The notes: generated by a model not told the origin, from the sequence alone. A stretch of 64,000 nt of DNA from Chryseobacterium sp. BGARF1 (GCF_001677955.1 NZ_LELA01000055.1:1-64000); one strand, 5' to 3'; positions 35,733 to 45,382 are shown, numbered from the stretch's first letter. A program made the numbers and translations.

Positions 35733-36167
35733 TTATTTTGCTGTAGTCGTAATAAATACCGATTTTACACCGTTATAATCTTTAACTTCAACCTGCTGAG
35801 CAATTTCAGCATATATTCTCATATTGGTATCTTTAAACTCATATCCTTCAATGATTACAGGAGTATCTTTAGGAAGATTGTGCTGCTCGTTATATTGCGC
35901 TAAGCTTACATTATCTAAAGGACCTACATTGTTTTTAAACTTAACCTCAGTAAGGCCTTGGTCTGCAATAAAGCTGAATTTTTTAAGTTTTTGAGGTAAA
36001 TTAGCCGCTTTATATGCCTGCTTACTTTGTACATATTCTTTTTGGTTTTCAAACAATGTTGTTGTACCCACCATATCTCCTAAAACAGCAAATTTTACCT
36101 TTGTATTTTTCTGAGCAAATAATGTTGCAGATGCAAAAATAAATAGAGAATATAGAATTTTTTTCAT
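35733..36167 (-). CDS. Small secreted protein of unknown function
   Basis: A signal peptide ending LFAQ and a 125-residue mature part with no motif I recognise. It contains KVKFAVLGDMVGTTTLFENQ, a Gln/Lys-rich helix, and a C-terminal beta-rich part (TPVIIEGYEFKDTNMRIYAE; VKSVFITTTAK). Single gene with its own terminator. Probably periplasmic. Confidence 0.7.
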   Translation of the reverse strand: MKKILYSLFIFASATLFAQKNTKVKFAVLGDMVGTTTLFENQKEYVQSKQAYKAANLPQKLKKFSFIADQGLTEVKFKNNVGPLDNVSLAQYNEQHNLPKDTPVIIEGYEFKDTNMRIYAEIAQQVEVKDYNGVKSVFITTTAK

Positions 36168-36281
36168 AGTTAATAATATAAGTGTTAAAAACGTGATAAA
36201 TATACTTACTTTTTGTAAAATATCAAGGGAAATTTTAAATTAATTGTAAAATATTGATGGATAATAGTTTTTGGAGCGATT

Positions 36282-38483
36282 CTAAATATCTTCATCTATA
36301 GAATTTTCATTTTTTTCTACCAAATTCTTAAGCATGTTTTTAAATTTTTGAAACATGAATGAACTCAGCAACAAAATAATTCCTAAAATAATAAAAGCGA
36401 TAATTCTTGAAACGTTATCCATTTGCCAAACATCATAAAGATATAATTTGAGAATGGTAATGCCGAGTAAGCCAAAACCAATTTTATTGAGTTCAGGAAT
36501 GTTCTTTTTCAAACCTGCGAAAATAAATCCGCAAGATAAAACTGCCCAAATAATAGGAAGATACAGAATGCTGAAATGTTCTTGTAGCTGAAAAATATTT
36601 TGATAAGTTGTGTTATTTAAGAAAATATAAATTCGGTATAACTCAAAACTTATAGAAAGAATGCAGACCAATGAAATAATCCAATAGCTGATTTTCTCTT
36701 TTAAAAATTCAGATTGTGGAACCAGTTTTATAATTAAATAAAATAGCGGAACTAAATAAAGTAAGTAAATCCCATACAATCCTAAACCAATTTCTCGGTT
36801 AATTACTGCATAAACAATTTGTGAGCTTGAAATATGTGCTATATATAAGAGGAGTAGGACATAAATCAATATGTTTTCTAAGGTTTTCGGAATGCCTACT
36901 ATTTTTTTTAAGATTAATAATAAACTTATAAAAACAATACTGTACAGAAAGCTATAGGTAATAATAATGACAAGACGCAATGACGAAAGCTGATAAATCA
37001 ATTCAAATAAAACAGAAAGGTAAATCACACCAAAACATAAAACTTTAAAAGCATTTTCAAAAAAATCGGTATCACTTTTTTCTTTAGATTCTTTTTTCAA
37101 TAAAATTAAATTGAAAAAACAACTCGCAATAACCACTAAACTTGTCAGAAAAACAGGATTGAAAACGATAGTCAAATGTTTTGCATCATTTATATATTCA
37201 GTCCAGGTCATTATCTGAGATAAAATAACAAGTGGAAACAGCAGGTAAAAAAAGATTTTGAAAATACTGTGACTTGTTTTTTTCCATATATATAATAGAA
37301 GAGCCGCTTCAATTGCCCAAACACTCGTGATGAGATGAGTTTTAAAATGCAAGGCAAAAGCTAAAGTCAAAAGACTGATTCCGATTCCTGCAAAAACCGA
37401 ATAATTTCTTTCAAACTTTTTATTCTGATATTCTCTGAATGTAAAAAATGCATTCACCAACGCAAAAATAAGAGGGAAAATACTCAGCGGTTCATATCTT
37501 AAAGTACTAAATATATAAACCAATCCGATAATACTTGAAAAATTTATTAAAACCAACATCAAAATATCAAGCTTGGAAAGCTGAGTGGTTTTAAAATAAT
37601 TCTGAAGCGCAAAAGCGTAAAAAATAATATAGGTAATGATATAAAACAGAATACTGATAAAATCAGTTTTCTCGACTGTCCAGAAATAAAGATAGATTGC
37701 TGTGAAAATAAAGGCAATCCAACCTACACTTTTCCAGTTTTTCAAATAAACGGTAATCAACATTCCGATATTTAAAAGAGATAAATAAGTGAAAAGGAAA
37801 ATGTAGTTGCTTTGTCCGGTGCTGATCATCAGTGGTGCTAGAAATCCTCCGAACAATGAAAAAATAATCAACGTTTCACTGTTATAACGGTAAGAAAGGA
37901 AAATTGAAAGCAGAGTAATGGCGCAGGTAATTGCAAATGCCATGTTCTGTGTAAATAAATGATACTCTCTGAATGCAATGGTCGTGGTAAAATAGAGTAC
38001 AGCAACTCCGCCACCCATAATGATAGATGAGAAAATACTGTAATTTTTCCTAATAAAATGAGCGGAGACGATAAGAATAAATCCTGACAGAAAACCAATT
38101 CCCATTCTTGCTCTTTCCCCAATCCAGTTTTTATCGATGGCGTATTTTACAAAATAGCCGATTCCCAAAACCAAAGTAAAGATTCCGATAATGGTAAGGA
38201 CGTTCTGTTTTATAAAATTAAAAAGCGGAGTAAGCCAATCCTTTTCAGGTTCAGAACTATCTTCAATGGTTTCAGGAATTGGTTTTTGCTCAACTTCATT
38301 TCCATTATTGAGTAAAGTTTCAGACTTAATAGTCTCCGTGGAAGTCTGTTCTTGTTTTTCAATCTTGGCTTTGTCTTTTGATAAATCAGAAATTTTCTGT
38401 TCCAGAATTTGGATTTTTCTGTTCAGTTTTTGATAAACTAAGACAATCAATATAATGAGTATGGTGATGAGTGCGTAGATCAT
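36282..38483 (-). CDS. DUF2339 polytopic membrane protein
   Basis: 733 residues. An N-terminal helix and a charged coiled coil (about 20-75, QKISDLSKDKAKIEKQ) precede more than twenty hydrophobic segments to the C-terminus. The segment FIKQNVLTIIGIFTLVLGIG, the GERARMGIGFLSG motif and later LFGGFLAPLMISTG are hallmarks of DUF2339. The C-terminal VSRIIAFIILGIILLLSSF repeats the pattern. Function unknown; a role in the envelope or transport is only guessed. Confidence 0.88.
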   Translation of the reverse strand: MIYALITILIILIVLVYQKLNRKIQILEQKISDLSKDKAKIEKQEQTSTETIKSETLLNNGNEVEQKPIPETIEDSSEPEKDWLTPLFNFIKQNVLTIIGIFTLVLGIGYFVKYAIDKNWIGERARMGIGFLSGFILIVSAHFIRKNYSIFSSIIMGGGVAVLYFTTTIAFREYHLFTQNMAFAITCAITLLSIFLSYRYNSETLIIFSLFGGFLAPLMISTGQSNYIFLFTYLSLLNIGMLITVYLKNWKSVGWIAFIFTAIYLYFWTVEKTDFISILFYIITYIIFYAFALQNYFKTTQLSKLDILMLVLINFSSIIGLVYIFSTLRYEPLSIFPLIFALVNAFFTFREYQNKKFERNYSVFAGIGISLLTLAFALHFKTHLITSVWAIEAALLLYIWKKTSHSIFKIFFYLLFPLVILSQIMTWTEYINDAKHLTIVFNPVFLTSLVVIASCFFNLILLKKESKEKSDTDFFENAFKVLCFGVIYLSVLFELIYQLSSLRLVIIITYSFLYSIVFISLLLILKKIVGIPKTLENILIYVLLLLYIAHISSSQIVYAVINREIGLGLYGIYLLYLVPLFYLIIKLVPQSEFLKEKISYWIISLVCILSISFELYRIYIFLNNTTYQNIFQLQEHFSILYLPIIWAVLSCGFIFAGLKKNIPELNKIGFGLLGITILKLYLYDVWQMDNVSRIIAFIILGIILLLSSFMFQKFKNMLKNLVEKNENSIDEDI

Positions 38484-38548
38484 TCATTTGATTTACTGCC
38501 AAATATAGTGATTTGAAAGTTTAACCTTTGAAAAACCTTAAGCAAGAT

Positions 38549-38968
38549 CTAATGCTCTTCTTCTTTCCAGTTTTCTTCTATTAATTTCATTAAAAAATCC
38601 GGACATTTAATTACTTTTTGGGTTTCTGAATTTAGAAAAAATAGAGTAGTGGAAGCTTCGGTAATTTTAATTCCGTTTTCGTTATAAATTTCGTATTCAA
38701 ATTCAATTCTCACTCCCGGAATTTTTCTCATAAAAGTGTGAATTTCTAATTTTTGATCGTATAGTGCTGGTTTTAAATACTTAATTTTATAATCAGAAAC
38801 CGGAAGCCAAATTCCTTGCTTCTCTATCTCGTCATAAGAGACTCCGATGCTGCGAAAAAGTTCAACGCGGCCCAGCTCAAAATACGTTGCGTAATTACCG
38901 TAATATACATATTTCATGGGGTCTGTTTCTGCGTAACGTACTCTTATTGAGTGTGTTGAGTGTATCAT
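38549..38968 (-). CDS. YbgC-type acyl-CoA thioesterase
   Basis: 139 residues, hotdog fold. RVRYAETDPMKYVYYGNYAT holds the YbgC/4-hydroxybenzoyl-CoA signature with the catalytic Asp, followed by YFELGRVELFRSIG. Cytoplasmic, probably acting on acyl-CoA or acyl-ACP. Divergent from dnaA with a 134-bp gap before the dnaA ATG. Confidence 0.92.
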   Translation of the reverse strand: MIHSTHSIRVRYAETDPMKYVYYGNYATYFELGRVELFRSIGVSYDEIEKQGIWLPVSDYKIKYLKPALYDQKLEIHTFMRKIPGVRIEFEYEIYNENGIKITEASTTLFFLNSETQKVIKCPDFLMKLIEENWKEEEH

Positions 38969-39102
38969 TTTTAAGTCTTAATTATACATACAAATATATT
39001 TTTAAATAATCAATATGGGAATATTTTTTTATGAAAATAAAATATGAGACCTTTGTTGTCCTCCTAAAAAGACTCACTAATAGAATTAATCAGGGCATAA
39101 AA

Positions 39103-40557
39103 ATGAACGAAAATTTAATGATGATATGGCAGAAGTGTCTTCAATTTATGCGTGACAATCTTAACGCAGCTGAAGATAATTCTGATCTTAAAAAACTTGA
39201 AAAATCTTTCGATTTACTATTCGACAAAATACAACCAATTTCATTGGTTGATAATAATCTTACGTTGATGGTACCGAGTGATTTTTACAAGGAATATATT
39301 GAAGATAATTATCTATCATTGCTTTCCGCTGCCCTAAAGAAAAATATTGGTAAAGGGGTAAAACTTTGGTATTCGGTAATGGAAAATAAACCTAGCGGTT
39401 TAGAAAAAGCTGTTACCATGAATATGAAAGGGAAATCTGTTCCTACACCGAAAGTTCAAGAGACTATGCCTCAGGGATTTTCTGGGAATATTGTAAATCC
39501 TTTTGTTGTTCCGGGAATCAAAAAAGTAAATATTGATTCTAATCTTAAAGCAGATTTTTCTTTTGATAACTATGTAGAAGGGGAGAGCAATAAATTTGCT
39601 TCTACGGTTGCTAGATCAATCGCTAAAAGACCTGGAGCAACTGCTTTTAACCCTTTGTTCTTATACGGAGGTTATGGAGTTGGTAAAACACACTTAGGTC
39701 AAGCTGTAGGTCTGGAAGTAAAAAGTCAGTTTCCTGATAAAGTAGTTCTTTATTTATCTTCAGAAAAATTCATTCAACAATTTATTTCTGCTGCGAAAGC
39801 TCATAAACAAACCGAGTTTGCTAATTTTTATCAAATGGTAGACGTTCTGATTATTGATGATATTCAGTTCTTGTCTGGAAAATCAGCGACTCAAGACAGT
39901 TTCTTCCATATTTTTGATTATTTGCATCAAAATGGAAAACAGATTATCCTTACTTCTGATAAGGCTCCGGTTGATATTATGGATATTCAGGACAGAATTG
40001 TTTCCCGTTTCAAATGGGGACTTTCTGCAGAGATCAAATCTCCGGATTTAAATACACGTAAACAGATTATTCAAGCTAAATTAAGCAGAGACGGTATCGT
40101 TCTTACTGATGATATGCTTGATTTCCTTGCTGCAGAAGCAAAAACCAATGTAAGAGAATTAATTGGTATCATTAATTCTGTTATCGCTTATTCTACGATT
40201 TATAAATCAGATTTAAGCTTAGAATTATTAAAAGAAACCATCAGTAAGATTGCAGCTAACCAGAAAAAAGTGATCAACATTCCTTATATTCAGGATGTAG
40301 TTTGCGATTATTTCGGAATTAAAAAAGAGCAGCTTTTATCTAAAACAAGAAAAAGAGAAATTGCACTTCCGAGACAGTTGGCAATGTATTTTTCAAAAGA
40401 ATATACTAATGCTACTTTTAGTAAAATTGGTGAAGAAATGGGAGGTAAAGACCACTCAACGGTTATGTACGCTTGCGATACCATTAAAGATGTTTCTAAA
40501 ATAGATAAAGAAATTAAGAAATACGTAAAAGACTTGACAGAAAAAATCAAAAATTAA
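39103..40557 (+). CDS. dnaA: Chromosomal replication initiator protein DnaA
   Basis: Opens oriC and loads the helicase. 484 residues from ATG 39103 (ENLMMIWQKCLQFMRDNL at the N-terminus, domain I). Domain III has Walker A YGGYGVGKTHLGQ, Walker B VLIIDDIQFLSG and the ISRF-like IVSRFKWG arginine region. Domain IV ends with the DnaA-box recognition GEEMGGKDHSTVMYACDTI. A longer frame from 39031 lacks conserved sequence. No cluster of DnaA boxes is seen in the flanks, and dnaN is not adjacent, as is usual in this phylum. Confidence 0.98.
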   Translation: MNENLMMIWQKCLQFMRDNLNAAEDNSDLKKLEKSFDLLFDKIQPISLVDNNLTLMVPSDFYKEYIEDNYLSLLSAALKKNIGKGVKLWYSVMENKPSGLEKAVTMNMKGKSVPTPKVQETMPQGFSGNIVNPFVVPGIKKVNIDSNLKADFSFDNYVEGESNKFASTVARSIAKRPGATAFNPLFLYGGYGVGKTHLGQAVGLEVKSQFPDKVVLYLSSEKFIQQFISAAKAHKQTEFANFYQMVDVLIIDDIQFLSGKSATQDSFFHIFDYLHQNGKQIILTSDKAPVDIMDIQDRIVSRFKWGLSAEIKSPDLNTRKQIIQAKLSRDGIVLTDDMLDFLAAEAKTNVRELIGIINSVIAYSTIYKSDLSLELLKETISKIAANQKKVINIPYIQDVVCDYFGIKKEQLLSKTRKREIALPRQLAMYFSKEYTNATFSKIGEEMGGKDHSTVMYACDTIKDVSKIDKEIKKYVKDLTEKIKN

Positions 40558-40578
40558 TTCTGTACAAAATATTTATAG

Positions 40579-40609
40579 AAAGGAGAATAGGCTTATTCTC
40601 CTTTTTTAT
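40579..40609 (+). terminator. Terminator of dnaA
   Basis: AAAGGAGAATA pairs with TATTCTCCTTTT, followed by TT. Confidence 0.88.
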
Positions 40610-40610
40610 T

Positions 40611-40618
40611 TAGCTTTG
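40611..40618 (+). promoter_or_regulatory. -7 box TAGCTTTG of the phosphatase gene
   Basis: A TAnnTTTG match directly after the dnaA terminator. It overlaps an upstream in-frame TTG and supports the ATG at 40661 as start. Confidence 0.6.
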
Positions 40619-40660
40619 TTTGAAGAAATATTATTAATTAAATTTTTAAATGATATTGAG

Positions 40661-41131
40661 ATGAAAATTTTAATGGTCTGCCTTGGAAATATTTGCAGAA
40701 GCCCCCTTGCTGAAGGAATTATGCGCTCAAAACTTCCTGAAGATTTTATCGTAGATTCAGCAGGAACTATCGATATGCATCAGGGAAGCAATCCTGATAA
40801 AAGATCTATAAAAATCGCTGCCAAATACGGGATCGATATTTCAAAACAACTTTCAAGACCGATTACTACAGAAGATTTAAATCACTTTGATAAAATTTAC
40901 TGTATGGATTTGAGTAATTTAAAAAATGTGATTTCTTTAACTCAAAATGAAGAGCAACGAAGCAAAATTTCATTATTAATGGAAGCTGCAGATCTTGATC
41001 ACGCTTCAGGAGAAGTTCCTGATCCTTATTGGAGCGAGCTAGATGGTTTTGAACAAGTCTATCATCAGCTGGATGAAGCCTGCGAAAAAATTGCGAAAAA
41101 ACTTCTCATTTCGAAAACTCAAAACTCATAA
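40661..41131 (+). CDS. Low-molecular-weight protein-tyrosine phosphatase
   Basis: 156 residues. The P-loop VCLGNICRSPLAEGIM (C-x5-R-S) at residues 6-14 starts at once, and the catalytic Asp is in EVPDPYWSE. Acts on phosphotyrosine in proteins, in many bacteria linked to capsule control; the target here is unknown. ATG 40661 is chosen, since an upstream TTG overlaps the promoter box. It is followed 24 bp later by the RsmI-like gene. Confidence 0.94.
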   Translation: MKILMVCLGNICRSPLAEGIMRSKLPEDFIVDSAGTIDMHQGSNPDKRSIKIAAKYGIDISKQLSRPITTEDLNHFDKIYCMDLSNLKNVISLTQNEEQRSKISLLMEAADLDHASGEVPDPYWSELDGFEQVYHQLDEACEKIAKKLLISKTQNS

Positions 41132-41155
41132 TTTACAACTCATAACTTACCAAAA

Positions 41156-41854
41156 ATGCTTTTTCTACTTCCCGCTTATCTTTCAGAAAATACTTCAATC
41201 AGCCATTTTTCGCCTGTCATAAAAGATTACATTATGCAGACCGATTATTTTTTTGTTGAAAATGAAAAAACAGCAAGAAAAGTCGTTAAGTTTTTTGCAC
41301 CGGAAAAAAAACAGTCTGATTTAAAACTTTTCCTATTAGATAAATATACTGAAAACGCAGATATTAAAGAAGCTCAGGATAGAATGCTTAATGGACAGGA
41401 TTTTGGACTGCTTTCTGAAGCCGGACTACCATGTATTGCCGATCCCGGAAATTTAATCGTAAAATGGTGTCACGAAAAAAATATCAGAGTAGTTCCTATT
41501 TCAGGACCTTCATCGATTATTTTAGCGTTGATTTCAAGTGGTTTTAACGGCCAGGAATTTACTTTTAACGGATATTTGCCGATTGACAAAAGCGAAAAGA
41601 AAAAGCAAATCATGCATTTGGAATCGATGGTTCAGAAAACAGGATATTCTCAGATCTTTATGGAAACACCTTATCGAAATAATGTGCTTTTAGAAGATCT
41701 AACTAAATTTTTATCACCCAATACAAAGCTTTGTATCGCTGCAAATATCAATGATCCTGAGCATGAATTTATCAAAACAAAAACAATAAAAGATTGGCAA
41801 AAACAAAAACCGGAACTACATAAAATTCCTGCAGTTTTTGTTTTGGGAAAATAA
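41156..41854 (+). CDS. RsmI-like SAM-dependent methyltransferase (tetrapyrrole methylase fold)
   Basis: 232 residues with QTDYFFVENEKTARKVVKFF, GLLSEAGLPCIADPG and VPISGPSSIILALISSGF, which match the 16S rRNA (cytidine-2'-O)-methyltransferase RsmI and related family. It is shorter than E. coli RsmI (286) and lacks the C-terminal part, as in other Bacteroidota copies. The start codon position is clear (ATG 41156). Probably cotranscribed with the phosphatase. RNA target inferred only. Confidence 0.85.
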   Translation: MLFLLPAYLSENTSISHFSPVIKDYIMQTDYFFVENEKTARKVVKFFAPEKKQSDLKLFLLDKYTENADIKEAQDRMLNGQDFGLLSEAGLPCIADPGNLIVKWCHEKNIRVVPISGPSSIILALISSGFNGQEFTFNGYLPIDKSEKKKQIMHLESMVQKTGYSQIFMETPYRNNVLLEDLTKFLSPNTKLCIAANINDPEHEFIKTKTIKDWQKQKPELHKIPAVFVLGK

Positions 41855-41869
41855 TTGATGCTATATAAT

Positions 41870-41950
41870 CTCTCGCAGATTAAGCAAATAGAGCAGATTT
41901 CTATTTATTAAAAAATCTGCGTAGTCAGCAAAATTTGCGAGAGAAAAACA
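41870..41950. repeat. CAGATT-type inverted repeat, left flank of GxxExxY gene
   Basis: CTCTCGCAGATTAAGCAAAT at 41870 is an imperfect inverted repeat of AATTTGCGAGAG at 41933-41944. The right half at 41912-41948 (AAAATCTGCGTAGTCAGCAA...) matches 42397-42433 at 33 of 37 positions in direct orientation. Confidence 0.75.
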
Positions 41951-42327
41951 TTATAAATTATTAACTACTCTTTTAATTCCATCTAAAATATTTGTGGTAT
42001 TAAAATTAACAAGTAGTCCCAATTTTTTATCTGAAAGCTTTAAATAAGTATAAAGTTGTTTATAGTGAATATCTTCAATAGACTTCACTGATTTTAACTC
42101 TAAAATTACCTTATCTTCCACAAGGATATCAATTCTAAAATTTATATCAAATAATTTGTCGTTATATTTTACAGGTAATAACAGCTCTGATTTTACATTA
42201 AGACCATTTTCTTGTAATTCGTAGACTAAAATTCTTTGATAAACAGATTCAAGTAATCCCGGACCTAAAGTATTGTAAACATTAAAAATGCATTTCTTAT
42301 CAAATAAGAAAGTTCGTTTTCATCCAT
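41951..42327 (-). pseudogene. GxxExxY protein (PD-(D/E)XK nuclease fold), frameshifted
   Basis: On the minus strand an ATG at 42325-42327 gives MDENELSYLIRNAF, then the frame shifts near 42293-42295 (an A run one base short). From there the family sequence continues: NVYNTLGPGLLESVYQRILV with the G-x-x-E-x-x-Y motif, then RIDILVEDKVILELKSVKS with the D...ExK nuclease-like signature, ending DGIKRVVNNL. Restoring one base would give a full-length protein of about 126 residues. It could be a true pseudogene or a homopolymer error. The gene is bracketed by direct repeats. Confidence 0.82.
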
Positions 42328-42348
42328 TTGTTTTTTTATGAAAATAAT

Positions 42349-42433
42349 AAAAATTCACAGATTATTAAAATCACTAATAGAAATATTTTAAAGTTTAAAA
42401 TCTGCGTTATCAGCAAAATCTGCAAGAGAAAAA
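42349..42433. repeat. CAGATT-type repeat, right flank of GxxExxY gene
   Basis: CACAGATTATT near 42353 and AAAATCTGCGTTATCAGCAA then AATCTGCAAGAGAAAAA at 42397-42433. The latter is a direct repeat of the left flank. Confidence 0.75.
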
Positions 42434-42437
42434 AATA

Positions 42438-43355
42438 TTAATTATTATCTGTAGATTTTTTCTTTCTGTTTCTCCATTTTTTCCATATCAAAATAACAAC
42501 TGGAACTAATAAAAAGAATGGCCAAAGAGAAATAATTCCTAAGAAAAATGCTACAAAACTGTTCCAGCCTTCTGTGAAAGAATCTCCAAATCGGCTTCCA
42601 AAACCAATTTTTGAGGTTGCAGAATTCCTTACTTTTTCTTTGTATAGCATTAGATTCAAAGTGCTGTAGTTTACTCTGTCATCAATGAAACGAAGTCTAC
42701 CTTCCGCAACGTCAATTTCATCTTCAAGCTCGCGAATATTTTCCTGAATTTCCAGCATATCTTTCGTCGTTTTTGCACTTCGAAGCATATCGCGGTATTT
42801 TTCAAGATAAATCTTTTTGTTGGCTAATTTTATTGAAACATCGGTATATTCCTCGGTTACATCATCGGAAGCAATATTTTTAGATAAAACTAACCCAATT
42901 CCGTTTGAAAAAGAATTAATTAAAGCATCAAAATTTTTGTGTGGAACACGGATGGTGAAAAAATGTTTCTCATCAATATCAGTATTGTTAAAACGCTCAG
43001 TTTGTATATAAGCGTTGTTGCTTTTTACAATTTCATTGACTTGTTGATGGGCTTTTTTAATATCACCAACCTGAATATCAAGATCGCCATTTTTGATAAT
43101 TTTCTTAACAATAACATTATTTTGTGATGTTGAAATATTTGAGGGTAGATTAACAGCTTTTGCTGAAATTCCACTAACTGGTACTTCTTGAAGAGGCGGC
43201 GGTGGTGGCGGCGGTTCATCCATATCTGCTGCATAGCTCGTAGCTTTATCTTCTGAGATTATCTCAACTAGATCAGACTTTATTTCTTGCTGATTACCGG
43301 ATTTGTTGCAGTTAATAAGGATTAAGAGAAATAAAGGGATAAATAATTTATTCAT
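42438..43355 (-). CDS. DUF4349 lipoprotein
   Basis: 305 residues from ATG 43355: lipoprotein signal (IPLFLLILINCNKSG), a low-complexity DEPPPPPPPLQEV linker, the DUF4349 domain (VVKKIIKNGDLDIQVGDIKK, then TIRVPHKNFDALI and ENIRELEDEIDVAEGRL coiled coil), and a C-terminal membrane segment (FFLGIISLWPFFLLVPVVIL) with a basic tail. The family is of unknown function and anchored at both ends. An upstream frame running to 43451 would overlap the divergent DUF2891 gene. Confidence 0.85.
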   Translation of the reverse strand: MNKLFIPLFLLILINCNKSGNQQEIKSDLVEIISEDKATSYAADMDEPPPPPPPLQEVPVSGISAKAVNLPSNISTSQNNVIVKKIIKNGDLDIQVGDIKKAHQQVNEIVKSNNAYIQTERFNNTDIDEKHFFTIRVPHKNFDALINSFSNGIGLVLSKNIASDDVTEEYTDVSIKLANKKIYLEKYRDMLRSAKTTKDMLEIQENIRELEDEIDVAEGRLRFIDDRVNYSTLNLMLYKEKVRNSATSKIGFGSRFGDSFTEGWNSFVAFFLGIISLWPFFLLVPVVILIWKKWRNRKKKSTDNN

Positions 43356-43423
43356 AGATTGATTTTGTGAATTTGAGCAAAAACTATGCTTAAAATCTAG
43401 AATTACTTTTATATTTTTATTGA

Positions 43424-44491
43424 ATGAAAAAAAGTCTTTTAGCATTGGCATTTTTACCGATATTCAATTTCGCTCAGGAAAGTCCGAAACTGACGGATGA
43501 AATGGCGATAAAGTTATCCGAAAAACCGCTTCATTGCATTAATCAAGAATATCCGAATAAAACGGCACATATTATTAATAATGCCAATGAAGTAATTTTG
43601 ACGCCGAAAGATTTGCACCCAAGTTTTTATGGGTGTTTTGATTGGCACAGCTCTGTTCATGGTCATTGGATGTTGGTTCGATTGTTGAAAACAAAACCCA
43701 ATTTATCAGTTGCTAAAGACATTGAAAAAATATTAGACAATTCATTTACAAAAGAAAATCTACAAACTGAAGCTGATTATTTTTCAAAATATCAGTTAAC
43801 AACAACTTTCGAAAGAACTTACGGTTGGGCTTGGTTATTAAAGCTAGATGAAGAATTAATGACCTGGAATCATCCGAAAGCAAAAAGCTGGCATCAGAAT
43901 CTGAAACCCTTAACGGATAAAATTTTAAGCTCCTGGAAAACCTATCTTCCAAAACAAACGTATCCCAACAGAACGGGAGTTCATCCAAACACAGCTTTTG
44001 CAATGGTTTTTGCATTAGATTGGGCAAGAGCAACAGGTGATAAAACTTTTGAAAACGAATTGATTGAAAAAGCTAAATATTTCTATTTAAATAATACCAA
44101 AACTCCGGCATATCTAGAACCGGATGGTTCAGATTTTTTTTCTCCGAGTTTAGAAATTGCAGATTTGATGAGAAGAATTCTTCCTCAGAAAGAGTTTGTA
44201 AAATGGCTTGACCAATTTTATGAGAAAAGAAGTGTCGAAAATATCGAAAAAATTCCTGTAGTAAGCGATTTGAGCGATTATCAGACTGTGCATTTAGTAG
44301 GTTTATCTTTTACAAAAGCCTGGTGTATGAAAGGCATCGCAAAGTCTCTCCCAGATAATCATCCGTTGAAAAAACAATTTCAAAAAACAGCAAATATCTT
44401 TTTAAACAACGGACTTCCGCTATTGTTTCAAGGGAATTATGGTGGAGATCATTGGTTGGCAAGTTTTGCAGTGTATGCTTTGGAAGATTAA
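43424..44491 (+). CDS. Secreted DUF2891 protein
   Basis: 355 residues with a signal peptide ending NFAQ. The family-specific FYGCFDWHSSVHGHWMLVRL, TYGWAWLLKLDEEL, RTGVHPNTAFAM and LEPDGSDFFSPSLEIADLM motifs resemble an alpha/alpha-barrel like glycosidase-related folds. Enzymatic role unproven. The AraC gene follows 6 bp later, so the two probably share a transcript. Confidence 0.88.
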   Translation: MKKSLLALAFLPIFNFAQESPKLTDEMAIKLSEKPLHCINQEYPNKTAHIINNANEVILTPKDLHPSFYGCFDWHSSVHGHWMLVRLLKTKPNLSVAKDIEKILDNSFTKENLQTEADYFSKYQLTTTFERTYGWAWLLKLDEELMTWNHPKAKSWHQNLKPLTDKILSSWKTYLPKQTYPNRTGVHPNTAFAMVFALDWARATGDKTFENELIEKAKYFYLNNTKTPAYLEPDGSDFFSPSLEIADLMRRILPQKEFVKWLDQFYEKRSVENIEKIPVVSDLSDYQTVHLVGLSFTKAWCMKGIAKSLPDNHPLKKQFQKTANIFLNNGLPLLFQGNYGGDHWLASFAVYALED

Positions 44492-44497
44492 ATTGAT

Positions 44498-45349
44498 ATG
44501 GATAAAATGACTGCTTTAGAAAAATTTGGAGTTGATGTTTTTACGCAGCATAATATTTTCGAAAGAATATCTGTGGATAAACCCTTTCGTCCCGATAATC
44601 CGGCTTTTATATTCATTAAAAGCGGTTCTATAAAGCTTCGTCAACATTTCAATGATCTTGAGCTTACTGCAAATACTTTTATGGTAACAGATCCACAAAC
44701 GGTTTATGAGATGATTTCTGTGAGTGATGATTTCCAGTCGAGAATGGTTTCTTATAAGCGTGAATTTATTTCTGCTTTGTCGTTGAAATTCAATAGGTTG
44801 ATTACGTATCGATATTTCCGTCAGCAAATGAATGTGGGGGTTCCTTTTTCTAAAGATGATTTAGATTTAATTTGGAAAAGCGTTAACTTCTTAAAATCTA
44901 TCTTAGATTCTGAAACTGAAATGACTTACAAAAAAGAGATTGTAGAGCATCTTTTTTCAGTTTTTTGCTATCAGATTGCAGGAATTATTTCTAATGAAGA
45001 CAACAGCGCAATGAATCAAATGTCGAGACAGGAAGAAATTGTTTTTGTTTTTCTGAATGATCTCTCGTCTCATCATTTGAATAACAGAACGGTGGAGTTT
45101 TATGCCGAGCGGCAGTCGATTACAACCAGACATCTTTCATCAGTAGTAAAATCGGTGACAGGAAGGTCAGCAAGCCAAATCATTGCTTCTATAGTTATCA
45201 ATGAAGCAAAAGTGTATTTGAATTCTTCTAAAATGCCTATTTCAGAGATCTCTACAATCCTTGGTTTCAGTGATCAATATTCATTTTCACACTTTTTTAA
45301 GAAACATTTAGAGCTGAGCCCGAGTCAGTACAGACAACAATATCAATAG
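44498..45349 (+). CDS. AraC-family transcriptional regulator
   Basis: 283 residues: an N-terminal cupin-like sensor (PAFIFIKSGSIKLRQHFNDL) and a C-terminal double helix-turn-helix (ERQSITTRHLSSVVKSVTG; ISEISTILGFSDQYSFSHFF, then KKHLELSPSQYRQQY). It lies directly upstream of the TolC-HlyD-MFS operon, whose promoter holds a palindrome, so it is the likely local regulator. The inducer is unknown. Confidence 0.92.
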   Translation: MDKMTALEKFGVDVFTQHNIFERISVDKPFRPDNPAFIFIKSGSIKLRQHFNDLELTANTFMVTDPQTVYEMISVSDDFQSRMVSYKREFISALSLKFNRLITYRYFRQQMNVGVPFSKDDLDLIWKSVNFLKSILDSETEMTYKKEIVEHLFSVFCYQIAGIISNEDNSAMNQMSRQEEIVFVFLNDLSSHHLNNRTVEFYAERQSITTRHLSSVVKSVTGRSASQIIASIVINEAKVYLNSSKMPISEISTILGFSDQYSFSHFFKKHLELSPSQYRQQYQ

Positions 45350-45382
45350 CCGAATCCTACATTTGAACATCTTTTTCCAAAA

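Noticed and set aside
38969..39102. oriC next to dnaA
   Set aside because: No DnaA-box cluster seen on either strand here or after dnaA; in this phylum the origin is often not next to dnaA.
39031..39102. N-terminal extension of DnaA
   Set aside because: The extra 24 residues look unlike any DnaA domain I; ATG 39103 begins the conserved sequence.
43356..43451. Longer DUF4349 start
   Set aside because: It overlaps the divergent DUF2891 gene and hides the lipoprotein signal starting at 43355.
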